A DNA stretch of 64,000 nt from Micromussa lordhowensis (GCA_964020085.1 OZ026608.1:18695479-18759478); one strand, 5' to 3'; numbered from the stretch's first letter, positions 47,253 to 59,762 are shown. The notes: a model not told the origin generated them from the sequence alone. Translations and numbers: made by a program.

Positions 47253-48699
47253 TTAAGAGACGACATTTCAATCTGTTTTGGAACTTTTGGTTGAAATTTA
47301 ATAGTTACTGTAATTGTCTCCATCCTGCTGTTGATTGTTTTACATGCGAAGCCCTGACACAGTTGCTGGCTGCTTCGTACAGCTCTGTTGTAAAAATATT
47401 TTATACTGTCTGGCAAAAATTAGGTAACTAGGTGGGGACGGGGGGGGGGAGGGGTATTAGAGACATTATTGCCCATGAGGCACAAAACAAATTAGAAATT
47501 TTCAACGAGGCAACACCAGTTTAAAATTTAACTGAGAGTGTATTACTCAGTCTAGTGAGCGTCCAGTACAGAAAACGTGAGGTAAATTGTTAGACGAGAA
47601 CGACATGTCCATTATGGGCGTCTTTTGAAGTGACAGCAGTGCTATACATCACAGATGGCGTGGCGTAAATTCCTGTCGTGAGAAAAAAATTATTTAAGAC
47701 CAGGCTACGTTCAGTGAAAGATAGCTTCAGCGCACCACTTTTACTTCGCCGGAGCAAGCCTTCGTCCCTTAAGTTTTCACCGATTGGTTGCTAAGTGACG
47801 TGAGGTCTTTTGATGCCATGTTGATTGACGTGATGTTTACGAATGCAGCCTAGGACAATATCAACTTGAAGAATCGAAAACGTTTTCTTGATAAAGCAGT
47901 GCTTGGTCCTTCGAAAGAGATAGCGATTCAGATAGTTAAACTATGATGGGAGACTTAGTTTCTAGCTGTTTAAAATGTTTGTGGCTGTTAAGCTTATTTT
48001 TTTTATAAATTGACATCGTTTCGCAGAATAATTAGGGCTTGTTACAGAATATGTGGCTGTTCAGTTCAGTAAACTATTTCGTTGCCGGAGAAAGGTTAAT
48101 ATTTAGCTTTTTGCTATTATGTGAACTCCGTGTAATCTCAAAACAAATTTCCTCCGGAAGGTGGCATTTTTACAGATTAAGTTAAATTAAAATCGAGATA
48201 ATTTAAATTATGGTTTTCGTCAGTGTGTTTCTGATGTGAAGACAAGATGCTATAGGGGAAAACTACAGTGGACTTGAGAAAATAAGCCCTCCCCCACACC
48301 CCTCCCGAAATGTCTGATATGATACGCTTTACTGATAGCAAGCTCACTTGTACACCCGGTGACAGAACAACCCTTCTCCTCCCCCGACACATTTGAAGAG
48401 CCAAAGAAGAGTAGCTTTTTTACATCAATTACAGTTCAGTTGTTCAGAGACTTGAATCGTGTTCTAATGACCCCTGTAGAACTTGTTCCGTGTTTTATAT
48501 CGTCAAGTTTGGAGAGCCCAAATTTTCTTCAGATACAAAATGTTTCTTGGATGTTGATGCAACCATTATCTAAAACCAAAATTTCTTCCGATGGTAAAAC
48601 CCAGTGGTAAGCTTATTTGACTTCAAGTGAGAGTTTTTGACTAAAAGAGCTAATCGATAAGATCTCTGTCTTTTCCTGTGACATCACTTCAAAATCAGG
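47253..48699. other. Intergenic stretch, no gene seen
   Basis: A poly-G tract (GGGGACGGGGGGGGGAGGGG, near 47432) is the only striking feature. The last 14 bp (48686-48699) form the left copy of the LINE target-site duplication. Confidence 0.5.
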
Positions 48700-51615
48700 T
48701 TTAATCCTCTTTGTGTCATTAAAAGACACATAAGGCCTCTACCAGAGATCGCCAGTGATGTCTGTCGGGTGCTTGCCGCTCCAGGTGTCCCCAAGTCCAA
48801 TTGTTGTCTCTCAATTCCCTTTCTACTGTTGTCCTCCAAGTTTCTTTGGGTCTTCCTCTCTTCCTTCGTCCATCAGGGGTCCATCTGAGAGCAACTCGTG
48901 GAAGTGCTGCTGGTGGCATGCGCAGCACATGCCCAATCCATTTCCATCTCTTCTTCTGAACTTGCTGTGTGATTGGTACTGTTCCTGTCCTTCTACGCAA
49001 CTCGTAGTTTGAGATTGTCTGGGGCCAGTATATACGGAGAATCCTACGAAGGCACCTGTTCTGGAAGACTTCTAGCTTGTGACTGATGGTTTTGGTCATC
49101 TTCCAGGATTCTGCACCATACAGTAGAGTGCTTAAAACATTGCTCTTAAAGAGTCGGATCTTAGTCTTCTGGCTGATGTTTTTGGATCTCCAAGTGCCCC
49201 GAAGTGCAGCAAAAGCCTGACTTGCCTTTGAAATCCGGACTTGTATTTCTTCTTCACCATCTCCGCTGGTGGATACCTTGGACCCTAGGTAAGTAAAGTG
49301 ATCAACCTCATCTATTACATCCCCATTCACCATGATGGATTCATTGGTTCTGCTATTCATCCTAAAGTGCCTTGTTTTCTTTGAATTGATCTTAAGACCC
49401 AAGCTTCCTGCTGTTGTTGCCAAGGCATTGGTTTTTGCCTGCATGTCCTGATGTCGATGGGCAAGAAGCGCGATATCGTCGGCGTAATCTAGATCTTCCA
49501 AAACACTGGTCAAAGTCCATCTGATTCCTCTTCTTCCATCACTAGTGACTTGCTTCAAGACCCAGTCAATCCCCAAAATAAACAGGAAGGGAGATAGAAT
49601 ACACCCCTGTTTCACGCCAGTGGTCACCCTGAAAGCATCTGTAAGCACAGTGTTGCAGATAACCCTGGATCTAAAGTCACTGTAAAGCATCTTGATGATA
49701 TTAACTAGCTTAGATGGAATTCCATAGTGTCTCAATATTTTCCACAGGGAGTCGCGATGAATGCTATCGAACGCCTTCTCAAAATCAATAAAGTTGGCAT
49801 AAAGGGGAGCGTTCCATTCCTTGCTTTGCTCTAGAATTTGCCTCAAGGTGAAAATGTGGTCAGAGCACGAGCGTCCAGGGCGGAAACCTGCCTGTTCTTG
49901 CCTGATGTACTCATCCAGTGTTGCAGCCAGTCTTGTATGTATGATCTTACTTAAGATTTTGCTGGTAATTGGGAGCAGGGTGATGCCTCTCCAGTTGTTG
50001 CACTCTCCCAAATCACCCTTTTTGGGTAACTTGACAATAAGTCCGGTCTTCCATGCCTCAGGAGTTGTTTCACTCTCCCATACCTCTCTGAAAATGTCCG
50101 TCAAAATGCGTGGTGTTTCAGTTTCTTCAGCCTTGAGCATTTCTGCCGTCACTCCATCTGCTCCACCTGCCTTACCACTTTTCATTGCTTTGATGGCAGC
50201 TTTCACCTCTTCAATGCTAGGTGGATCTATGCAGATATCCAAGTCTACTACTGCTGGTGGAATCTCCGCTACGTGATCTGGTTCTGGCCTGTTCAGAATG
50301 CTTTCAAAATGTTCCTTCCAGCGTGTTAACTTTTCTGCCTCTTTCGATATAACATTGCCATCAGCATCTTTCACAGGGACATCGCTGTTTTTAAAACCGT
50401 TATTTAACGTTTTGTTAATTTTGTATAGGGTCTTCAGATCTTGTTTACCAGCTGCCTCTTCTGCCTCATCTGCCAGCCTCTCTACATATTTTCTTTTGTC
50501 TAATTTGGTCATTTTCTTTACTTCTCTATCCACTTCTGAGTATTTCCTTCTCAACTGGTTACGAACTCGTTCTGACTGGGTGGAATTCATTTTCTGCTTG
50601 ATTTCCTTTCTTGTTTCTACTTTCTTCCAGGTCTCCCATTGTATCCATTCCTCTTTCTTCTTCTTTTTAAAACCAAGGACCTTCTCTCCAGCTGTTTTGA
50701 AAGCCTGATTAAAGGAGTCGATGTTCATCTCCTGCTCTTCACCCAACATTTGAAAACGGTTTCTCAGCTCCCGCCTAAAAGCTTGTCTGATCTGGTCATC
50801 TCTAAGTTTACTGATATCAAACTGTTGTCCCCTCTTCTGTCCTCTACGTGCTCTGCGCAGCTTTAATGAGACAACTGCCACCAGCAGGGTGTGATCACTG
50901 CCGACATCTGCTCCTCTGCAGGCTCTTACATCTTGAAGTGAGCTTCTCCATCTACCGTTGATCAGGATATGGTCGATCTGGCTTTTAGTTACTCCATTGG
51001 GTGAGGTCCAGGTCGTCTTGTGGATATCTTTATGCTCAAATAGGGTACCTCCTATGACCATGTCGTTTTCATCACAAAAGTGACACAACCTTTCACCATT
51101 ATCGTTGATTGTTCCTATACCATACTTCCCCATCACACGGTCTCTACCAGTGTTATTACTTCCGGGTCTGGCGTTGAGGTCTCCCAACACCATGAGAAGG
51201 TTGTGTGTCGGGACCTCGTCAGTCACTGCCTGTAGCTGGTCATAAAAAGCATCTTTGTCTGCCTCCTCTGCATCTTCGGTTGGAGCATAGCACACTATTA
51301 CTGTCAGATTGGTGTATTTTGAGTTGAAACTGGCCTTGAGCAATCTCGACCCTGCTGGTTTCCATTCAATTAGTGTCTTCTCCATCTTCCTGCTCATAAT
51401 CAGGGCCACACCCTCTGTGTGTTGATCATCTGATCTTCCAGAGTATAGTATGGTATGTCCGGAGATTAATGTTCTTTGTCCCCGCCCTGTCCAACGGGCC
51501 TCACAAACTCCAAGGATGTCAAGGCGGTAGTTTTGAAATTCCCTTAGCACTTGAGCAAGCTTACCGGTTTGGTACAAAGTTCTTACATTCCAACAGGCTA
51601 CTTCAAAATCAGGCT
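48700..51615 (-). mobile_element. RTE-like LINE insertion with 14-bp target-site duplication
   Basis: The element body carries one long ORF on the minus strand and a 3'UTR of only about 19 bp after the stop at 48719-48721. ACTTCAAAATCAGG is present at 48686-48699 and again at 51600-51613 and 51616-51629, the latter two in tandem. A short 3'UTR is typical of RTE-type LINEs (family knowledge). The 5' end begins right at the start of the endonuclease domain, so a few N-terminal codons are probably lost. Confidence 0.85.
48719..51577 (-). CDS. LINE endonuclease-reverse transcriptase, intact ORF
   Basis: A 952-residue uninterrupted frame; the same frame reads a few codons further up (CWNVRTL) to an in-frame TAG in the tandem 16-bp repeat, so the start codon is unclear. 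The N-terminal third is an APE-type endonuclease (CEARWTGRG, VMVLGDLNARPG-like LMVLGDLNARPG, then catalytic SDHTLL). The reverse transcriptase follows: NNWRGITLLPITSKILSKI, QAGFRPGRSCSDHIFTLR, FIDFEKAFDSI, GVKQGCILSPFLF and the catalytic YADDIALL. The C-terminus has WKWIGHVLRMPP and GRRKRGRPKETW. The protein nicks DNA and copies the element RNA at the cut. No stop or frameshift was found, so the insertion looks recent. RTE versus other clades is an inference. Confidence 0.93.
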   Translation of the reverse strand: MYQTGKLAQVLREFQNYRLDILGVCEARWTGRGQRTLISGHTILYSGRSDDQHTEGVALIMSRKMEKTLIEWKPAGSRLLKASFNSKYTNLTVIVCYAPTEDAEEADKDAFYDQLQAVTDEVPTHNLLMVLGDLNARPGSNNTGRDRVMGKYGIGTINDNGERLCHFCDENDMVIGGTLFEHKDIHKTTWTSPNGVTKSQIDHILINGRWRSSLQDVRACRGADVGSDHTLLVAVVSLKLRRARRGQKRGQQFDISKLRDDQIRQAFRRELRNRFQMLGEEQEMNIDSFNQAFKTAGEKVLGFKKKKKEEWIQWETWKKVETRKEIKQKMNSTQSERVRNQLRRKYSEVDREVKKMTKLDKRKYVERLADEAEEAAGKQDLKTLYKINKTLNNGFKNSDVPVKDADGNVISKEAEKLTRWKEHFESILNRPEPDHVAEIPPAVVDLDICIDPPSIEEVKAAIKAMKSGKAGGADGVTAEMLKAEETETPRILTDIFREVWESETTPEAWKTGLIVKLPKKGDLGECNNWRGITLLPITSKILSKIIHTRLAATLDEYIRQEQAGFRPGRSCSDHIFTLRQILEQSKEWNAPLYANFIDFEKAFDSIHRDSLWKILRHYGIPSKLVNIIKMLYSDFRSRVICNTVLTDAFRVTTGVKQGCILSPFLFILGIDWVLKQVTSDGRRGIRWTLTSVLEDLDYADDIALLAHRHQDMQAKTNALATTAGSLGLKINSKKTRHFRMNSRTNESIMVNGDVIDEVDHFTYLGSKVSTSGDGEEEIQVRISKASQAFAALRGTWRSKNISQKTKIRLFKSNVLSTLLYGAESWKMTKTISHKLEVFQNRCLRRILRIYWPQTISNYELRRRTGTVPITQQVQKKRWKWIGHVLRMPPAALPRVALRWTPDGRRKRGRPKETWRTTVERELRDNNWTWGHLERQAPDRHHWRSLVEALCVF

Positions 51616-51629
51616 ACTTCAAAATCAGG

Positions 51630-52157
51630 CCTAGATTATTATTTGTCAGTAAAATCTCTGCATTTAATGTTAAAAATCCCGACTTGATCGATAGAGTAAC
51701 TTTCGTAACCTAGAAGACGTGCGCGCCTTACGTACCCCTACCCTGACAGCACAGAGGGTGTGCAACCCGCGGCTGGATTTCCCGCCAAAATTGTCACAGA
51801 GTTCCGCGGCTTCTTGCTCGAGCATGTACAAACAGAAAATAACAGTCTTCTGTTTCCTAGTTCAGCCAGGCCTTAAGCGGTCTCTCTACTCAGAAAAAAT
51901 AAACTATTGGGAAGCTTAACGAAATAGTGGAGGTCACAAGCCGAATGTGTTAGCCGACATTGCTTAGTACGGTAAGTATTCAAAATTATCAAACTCTGAA
52001 CATTCTCTATTAAAACCCAAGCTTTCTTTATGAAATAAGAATATTTTCTGCGGTTCAATTAATCATTTAAAAAAGAGTATTCGATATTGAAAAAAAATTG
52101 TTGGCAATGTTGTTCAACATATTTTCGTAAAGTCGACACTACCAAGTCAAGAACAAG
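51630..52157. other. Upstream region of the CCDC152 gene
   Basis: No gene seen. Ends in the presumed promoter and 5'UTR; the start codon lies in CAAGATGGCGGC, a YY1-type motif at 52155-52166. Confidence 0.45.
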
Positions 52158-55100
52158 ATGGCGGCTACAGGAGACTCTGTCAGACAAGCTGTTGACTTAG
52201 ATAATCTGATTCAAGAATACATGCACTTTGAAAAGGTAAGTTTGAATATCAAATATGCCTACGTTTTTATGTGGACATTTTTTTAGACTACCGCGTTTAC
52301 ATTTTATCGATGGAATTTCAAATTGCGGCTTGGAATTTGACAAGCAAATTTTCGTAAAATATTCAGATGTTCGGTGACAATAAGCTTAAAATGATGTCAC
52401 TTGTGATCGATAGCTGTACCTTGAACAAAAAGCGACAAAAGTTAGAATTAAATCGAGGCTTAAACCTGCTGCGACGTAACTTATATGAAAGGGTTACGAT
52501 CATTTTAGGCTCCGAGTAAAACTACTTTACCTTTTAGTTCTTCGTTGCACGGTTATTTTTCTGTCACTATTGGTGTCCGCTTCTCGTTTGACGAACGAAG
52601 CAAAAATTGTACCAGTATCATATTAGTTCAAACGATACCTCGATAATTTATTAAAATCGCGATGTGAATACGGCCGTTGCTGGTATAGCTTAATTCTAGG
52701 CTCGATTTCTGCCACTCTTACACGGACTCCTTTTTAGCCTACCTTCTATATCATTCAAACAAAAGCTGGTTTCCGATCGTGAGTTTCTCAGTACATAAGA
52801 ATTATGAAAAGGTGAAACTCTCGCTGCTACAGTTGATATGAATAAACTAGCTCGTCTTTTTCTCACTTGCAGTTAGTGAGGAACACTGGCCAAGAAAACA
52901 ACTGCCTGAAAAAGGAGACCCGTTCACTCAACAAGCAGCTTCAATCATGTCAGGAAGCTGAAAAGATTGCATTGGAAGGTTTGAATCTTCCTACTTTAAC
53001 CATAAAAATAGCTTGACTGCCACTATTTCGGACAATGTTCTATCTTGAACTCTTTGGCTACAGTGAAACCTGTATTAAGCGGACACCGTTGGGACCTTCA
53101 CTAGTGTCCGCTTAATACAGGGTGTCTGCTCTAAACAGGTTCAGAGATAATAGTTAATTATTAAATATTTTGTAACACGGTGTAAGATCAAAGACTGCTC
53201 TTAGCATAATGTCCAGACAGTCACTGCATCAATCTGGAATAATCTACTGAGGTTTAAAACGACATCGCTGAACAATGTTAACGGTGTCTGAGCTGAGCTT
53301 TTAGAAGTAAAAAGCCCTTGAAGTGTCCGCTTATTGCAGGTTTTGTGCAACAAAATGCCTTAATATTGGTGTCCGCGTCCGCTGAACAGAGGTGTCCGCT
53401 GAACGCAGGTTTATTTTACAGTAAATGTGGGAAGAAAGTTTAGGGACTCAAGCTGGTGTCCACTTAAGGTGGATGGTACCAGTTTTCCGGACGCGGGAAG
53501 TCTGGTGACGACTGCGCACCTCACGGGCGATAACCAAAACAAATATGGCGGCACACGAAAAACTATTGCCCACCAGGTGTTTTTTTTTCCCTGTCTGTCC
53601 GAGATTGGATCAAAACGAAAGTTGTCCTTTGGGCGTCAGTTGTTAAGCAATTCAGTATGCGTTAGAAAAACACTTTTTGTAGCTCAATGCCCGAAATTCA
53701 AGGCTAAAGTTTCCATCAGTGTGGCGATCAATCCTGTCGGCGATCGCGATCAGTAACAATTTGAAAACTACAGGTTCTTCACCATACGGACCGACCCTAA
53801 GCCGGCAAATAACGTGTTTACTTTTTTCCTGCAGTAAATTGGTTTTGCAGCCGATTACAAATGGGTTTGTTTACTCAACTTTGTCAAATCGGGTGGCGCG
53901 CCGGCCGTCTACTAACGATTTGTAAAAAAATCTTCCCAACGAACGAGTAACTCAGATACTAGACAAGGTACTTGAAATCAGACTTTTCTACCGTAAATTG
54001 AAAAGCAGAAAGCGACGAAATTCTTCAAGTGTATTCCACAGAAATTATCCTAAATACAGCAACGATCAGAGGTAAATTCGACTGAAACTAATTTTACGGC
54101 GAGAGAAACACAGGAATCCAGGGATACAGCGCCACGGCTACAAACAATCAAGCAAACAACACTCAACTGAATTTACTTACAGCGACTTTCCTTGCCAAAC
54201 CTGCGTTGATTTTTCGCTGATGGAAGAGTAAAACAGGCAAAAGATTGACGCCAATACCGCTAACTTTCAGGAGGGCAAAAAAAAATTTCCGTAATGGACA
54301 TGTAAGTTTGCATTCTAGAGGGTCTGTGTGATACGCGATTCAAGCTGACAAGTGTTCTGTCTTAGATTTGGAACCTTTCGTTTGACAGCTTCGGTTTGTC
54401 GACAAAACATGGCAAACCAGACGAAACGTTGTGAGGAAATCCTTAAAAGTGAGACCAACGGCAACACTTCCAACTAAATCCTCGACATTGTCTGTGAAGT
54501 GTAGACTTGCGAAGCACTTTTCGAAAACACACCGACGATAAGTGCGCGCGTGTACTTGGGCGCATAGGTCAGCAGTAGTCAAAAGGGAGCATGAGTAAAT
54601 GTCAATCATATAAAATCAAGATTTTGAACTACGCGGTAACGCGCGTGGAAATTGTTGAACTCGCGAAGGCTTTTGCAAGAACGAGCCCGGTGACCCTATA
54701 TTTTTATTGTTGGGATGTTTTCCCCTCATTGAAAGGAGACATCAGGTGAAATTTTAAAAATTTCTACGAAAGGAATTTTTCATTATTGATAAACTGCCGT
54801 TTTTAACGTTTATAGAAAATCCGCTTCGTAGAAATTTTTTTAAATGATCATGTTGTTTCATTTTCAAATGACAAAGAAACTAATGTGAAAAAAATTGGGG
54901 GTCACCAGGTTAGTTTTCAAGATATAAGCGTTCGAAGCTCAAACGTAGGTCTGACCAATCATCAAGTATCGTTGCCATGGTAACAGTTGGTGACAAAATA
55001 ATTGTCGTTTTTGGACGAGAGCATATTTTGCAATCGGGTCATACACAAATTTTGTTATGACGTTGAGTTGATTTTTTGTTCTTTTCTTTCAAAGTTTACA

Positions 55101-58100
55101 TATTCAAAAAACCTGAAAACTGGTACCATCCACCTTAAAATAGAGGGTGTCCGCTTAATATGGGGTCCGCTTAATACAGGTTTCACTGTATTTGGAACTC
55201 AAAACGGCTTGCTTTGAATTTGCATCAGAACGACATTCAAAGGAAGTTTAGCAATTACAGCTAGTGACAAAAGGAAAGGGGAGTATTAAGGAGCAATGCA
55301 AAACTTCCCTCTGATCCATATGGCTGATTAGGGAAAACAATATATGCATCCTTTCCTTTTTTTAACAAAAATGTCCAGCTTCTCTCCCCCTCCTCTATCT
55401 TATCAGCAAGAAATACTCTATCCTTATCATCCCGCCACCTCCACTCCTTTTGACTGTGCTTCTGGATCCGAGAAGGGGTTGTTTTAACTATCAAATGAGT
55501 TGAAACTGAGTACTCCAACGAAAGAGTGCATCACTCGCCTGTCAAACTAGCGACGGGCGGCTATCGACTTGGGAAAGTTTTAGCAGGCTCAAATTCATGC
55601 CTCGGTGACAGTGCGTGAGATTGAGTCAAGGGTCAAAGGACCGACTTGTTAATCGGTCCTTTATAACACCTACCCGTAAAATCTCTCGCGCTAACCGTTT
55701 GATTTACTTTAGTCCTAGGTATTTAGTCATTTACTGATTTATTCCACTTACTTATTTATTGTTTTTCTTTTTCCCTTATCTTGCTTTCTTATTGCCCCGC
55801 CTCCCCCTTTCTACTTTACTGCCAACCGACTTTATATATGTGCTATTTAATTTCACTAAGCTCCATTAGCTTTTAAGTTATTTTGGGTAAATTTGCCTAA
55901 TTCTACGTTTAAGTTACCTTGTTTTGTAACCAAGAGTTTTGGTATTTGGGCAATTTAATTATAGTGTGTGCATGTTCTTGTTTTTGCAACAAAACTTGTT
56001 TCCCTGTATCTCGGTCACCGCTGTCCCGAATAGTCTCTGTCTCCTACGAATCTTAGAGATAACGCGGTTCCCTTTGAGATTGCTTCTCCATGCCATAAGG
56101 ACGTGCTCCCCCGTTTTCCTTTAATTAATTCTAATAGGCCCTCTAGTGCGGTTTCAGTAACCTGCTCTCTGTTAAGCTCTTTAAGATGGTAGTCAAGCAA
56201 GTTTATGAACAAACAAGTTTATGAACAATAGGACAGTTAGAAAGTGTGCCTTCCTTTTTGATTTTCAAGAAGCTGAAAAGTTTAAAGCAATGGTGGACAG
56301 TCTTCAGAAAGTTCTGTTACAAAGATGTGACAAGGAAGGTAAAATTGTACAAAAATATCAATTTCATCTACACTCTTTGAGACCAGTTCAGAGGAAAGTA
56401 CCATGCGCATAGTGCGGATTTGTCCACATGGTCCAGTGTAGGAGTTCAACTTAGAATTTACTTCTGATTGAAAAGAACAAAGGACGATTTCCCAATCAGC
56501 GTCTTGGCGTTAATAGCAAAGCGCGCAAGTGGCGTCATGACTCAGACAAGACTCAGACAAACAAACGGGAATGGCGGACGATTTTCCTAAAACAGTTTCT
56601 AAAACAGCTGGTGTTCCTAAAACACATTTTTGAAACGAAAACTTCGCCTAGATCCCCTCTAGTTGTATGAGCCTCGTGGGGATATAATCATTTGCATTCT
56701 ATTTTTAGGCCTGGCGCACTTCGCTATTGGTAAGGGTAGTAAACTGCCCTTAAAACCAAAATAAACGTAAAATGTACACTTGATAATCAATAAAACCGCT
56801 GTAAGTTGCTGTTCCTTTGTTTGTCTAGAGGAGAATGCGGAACTAAAATCACAGCTCACGGTAATTAGAGAGAAATCAATCCGTCTCGAACAGGTAAGTA
56901 TTGTTACCATGGTTACACTTAGAATTACTTAACAGCCTGATCAGTCGAATGCCGTCCATTTTAGTCATTTCTAAACGTCTATTAGAAAGTTTCTAAGTGA
57001 CTTGATGATATTGAATGTTAAAGTACAGGAATTCCCGCGAGAAATGTCTGTTAGAAACAAAGAACCTGCCACGAATGAGCTAGCTTTCGAAAATATTGTT
57101 AAGCTCTTTCGTTCCACAGTTAAGTGGTAAGTCGAATAGCGAGCATTATGTATGAAAGTCTTTCAGGGGTCTTGGGGAACAAAGGAACATGGTCATCCGA
57201 CTCATTTATTTCAAGGGAACAAGGGACATTTTGGGATTAATCTGAAGGAGCAAGGGATATCTATACTGTTAAAGGAAACTTAGGGAACAATTGAATTTAT
57301 TAAAATGGAACGAGGGAGAAAACGTGGCATTTCCAAGGGATCAAGGAACATGCTACCCCACTAGGAGGGTCTCATATATAGCTCAAGCAATAAATATTAA
57401 GTGTTTGTTTTGTTGAAGCAAGTTTATTTGTTGATTTTTAAGGAACACAAAAGTCAAGTTTCAGAAGCGATACACAATCACAAACTGGAGATGTCGAGGG
57501 TCAGAGAAGAGGCACTTCAACAAAGTAAGAACTCTTTACTTTTATATGTCAATCCTCGCAAGTATCCGTGAGGGTAGTATATTTTATCGTCACCTGCCGA
57601 ATTAGTTCTTTTCTGTTCAATCCTTGTTCAAAAACTCAATCAAGATCATTTCAAAAGAAATTGATGCCCAATTAGTCGCGTATTCTCGAGGTCATCTGCG
57701 CTTTATTACGAAAAGTTAAGTTTACTTCCTTTGTACTCTGATAATACTTTTACCTCAGTTTTCCACACTGACCCCGTACAATGAAGCCAGTAAGATAGAA
57801 GTCAACTTTTTTTTCAGTGCGCCGTAAATAGGGAGGGAGATGTAATGCCTTCAAAGAATCTAGCCCCTGTTGTTCAAAGGCGGGGTGGATAACGCTATAT
57901 CATTTGGATAAAACACTATCCAGTGGTTAGGTCTTAAGAAAACCAGACTACTTTATCCAGTAGATAACAATTTATCCAGTGGATAACGTTAGCTACCCAA
58001 TGAACAACTAGCTTTTCACTAACCATACAAACAACAATTAAAGTAGAACATTTGTAACCGAACCTGTCTAGTTTTTTACCCGCTTCTAGGTCTTCGTAGC

Positions 58101-59762
58101 CCCATAGTGCCGTGCTGCTTCTATATCCTCGCTCAGTTTTAACTTGACATACTTCCACTTAGATCGTGCAAGAAGGACTCAAACTCGTTGCGCCTCTGAG
58201 CTGAAGCGTGTTTGTTTGTTTGTTTGTTTTTTTGTTAGGAAAGAGGGAGATTGCAGCACTGGAGAAGTCACAGCAAGACAAGGGTGATCAAATTCAAAAA
58301 CTACAGAAACAGCTGACTGACGCAACTCAAGCCCATCAAACGGAAATAGTCAAGCTTCGCCTACAGGTGAACAAACAAGTCTTGACATCCTAAGAATTCA
58401 TTCATCTCCTGCTCACTCTTCCAAGTCGTCCCTACCTTAGCCCTTCTTAGAAATCAAAAATATATAAATCCCTTCAAGTCTATGGCACTGATATGTTAAG
58501 TGGGGACATCATGACTTGAATAAGTAAAAGACCACAAATATTGTAATAGAAAAAATACATATACTTACTTACCTACCTTCCTTACTTAGGTGTCCCCTTT
58601 TGGCGTACATTAGTACGCGAAACGATTTGACACTACAGTTCTTTATTACTTATCCACTTTCTCCTGTTCTCAGGTTAATTTTTCATGGTTTGTTAATTTG
58701 TTTAAAAAATTAGCATGATGCACAATTGCCATGGTAACGTTATGCTGACTTCTTTCATAGACTTCGTAATTTAATTAATTTAAAAGTCCAGTTTTTCCAC
58801 TTTTGGTTGGTTGGTTCATTCATTCTTTCCAGTCAAAAATTAATATTGTGTGGTACCTTTTGTTTTTAGTATGACGAGAAACTGCTTAAACTTCAACGTG
58901 AAAGAAACAACGCTAAAGCCCAGGCTGGCCAATCGTTTAATGCCAACACTGACATATTCAGAAAGGTAACTGTATAAACCATGGCCAAAAATGTTTACTA
59001 AGCATCTCCCCCCTCCAAAGGATCAATAATGCGAGAAATATGGCGAGTAGAGCCATTGATCAAGCTGAGAATAAATTACACAACGGCGAGCCTTGATTAA
59101 AACAGCTCCACACTACGCCGGAGAAATTTGAAAACGCAGATTTATTTCTACGGTTAGAGCCCGTCTGCACTGATGCGTCACAAAAACGGAGTTTTTCGAA
59201 AACGCCCAGCTTCAAACAAGAGATATTTGAACACACCGGCTTTGCGTTTTCGTGCGGGACGGAAAAAGTCATTGAAAATGGAGCTTTACGATGGCGCCAC
59301 GATAATCACTGCATGTAATTTTCCTGACCGAGTTTTCCTCAAACACAAATCCAAAATGGCCGGTGATTGTTGTGTTTTGAAATTTCTGCGGCGTAATGTC
59401 AGTCGGGGCCTAAGATGAACGAAATCACTGGGAAAATTGTATATTTCTTCTTCCAGGAGATTGCTTTCCAAACTTTCCATTCCTCTACCCTTGGTTTCGT
59501 CTGACCATTTCAGGACAACTTTCCAATATCTAATTTCTATCATTGCATGGTCCTGTTCCGTCATTAATTAATTGATATGCTCATAGGTAAACCCCAAAGA
59601 GTACATTTTAAGAATTCATGCTTCTTTTTTTATATCTAGAAACTCCAGTTTGTGAAAGCTGAGGCACAAAAAGAAATAACCTCTTTGAAAAGTAAAGTTG
59701 CCGAGCTTGAAAGAAAGTTAGCACTGCAGCAGATGCCAGCCACCAAGAGAAAAATGTTCTGA
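52158..59762 (+). CDS. CCDC152: Coiled-coil domain protein, CCDC152 type (complete, 8 exons)
   Basis: Exons: 52158-52235, 52873-52978, 56270-56338, 56829-56893, 57443-57524, 58239-58366, 58870-58965 and 59640-59762, in phase throughout; 747 nt, 248 residues (human CCDC152 about 254). Almost the whole protein is predicted heptad-like coiled coil rich in Lys, Glu and Gln. Recognisable blocks shared with the family as I recall it are DLDNLIQEYMHFEK near the N-terminus, ENAELKSQLTVIREKS in the middle, EIVKLRLQYDEKLLKLQ, IFRKKLQFVKAEAQKEI and a basic C-terminal end KRKMF. Molecular function is not established; no catalytic motif is present. The second intron (3.3 kb) is largely two nested transposons. 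Confidence 0.88.
53061..55188. mobile_element. Outer DNA transposon, non-autonomous, TA target (pogo/Tigger-like ends)
   Basis: CAGTGAAACCTGTATTAAGC at 53061 is mirrored exactly by GCTTAATACAGGTTTCACTG ending at 55188, flanked by TA on both sides. Subterminal GTGTCCGCTTAATACAGG-type words are repeated many times. Ends starting CAGTGAAACC with TA duplication fit the Tigger/pogo group (inference). No transposase frame is visible. Confidence 0.8.
53468..55134. mobile_element. Inner DNA transposon with TTAA target site
   Basis: GGTGGATGGTACCAGTTTTC at the left and GAAAACTGGTACCATCCACC at the right are perfect 20-bp inverted repeats, each bordered by TTAA (53464-53467 and 55135-55138). A TTAA duplication suggests piggyBac-type integration, although the termini are not the usual piggyBac ones. 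1.67 kb without a recognisable transposase. Confidence 0.75.

Noticed and set aside
46883..47431. 182-codon plus ORF downstream of AMPK
   Set aside because: It runs through a foldback element (47070-47252) and has no recognisable domain.
49821..50866. Several plus-strand ORFs of 75-151 codons
   Set aside because: Antisense shadows of the LINE ORF on the minus strand.
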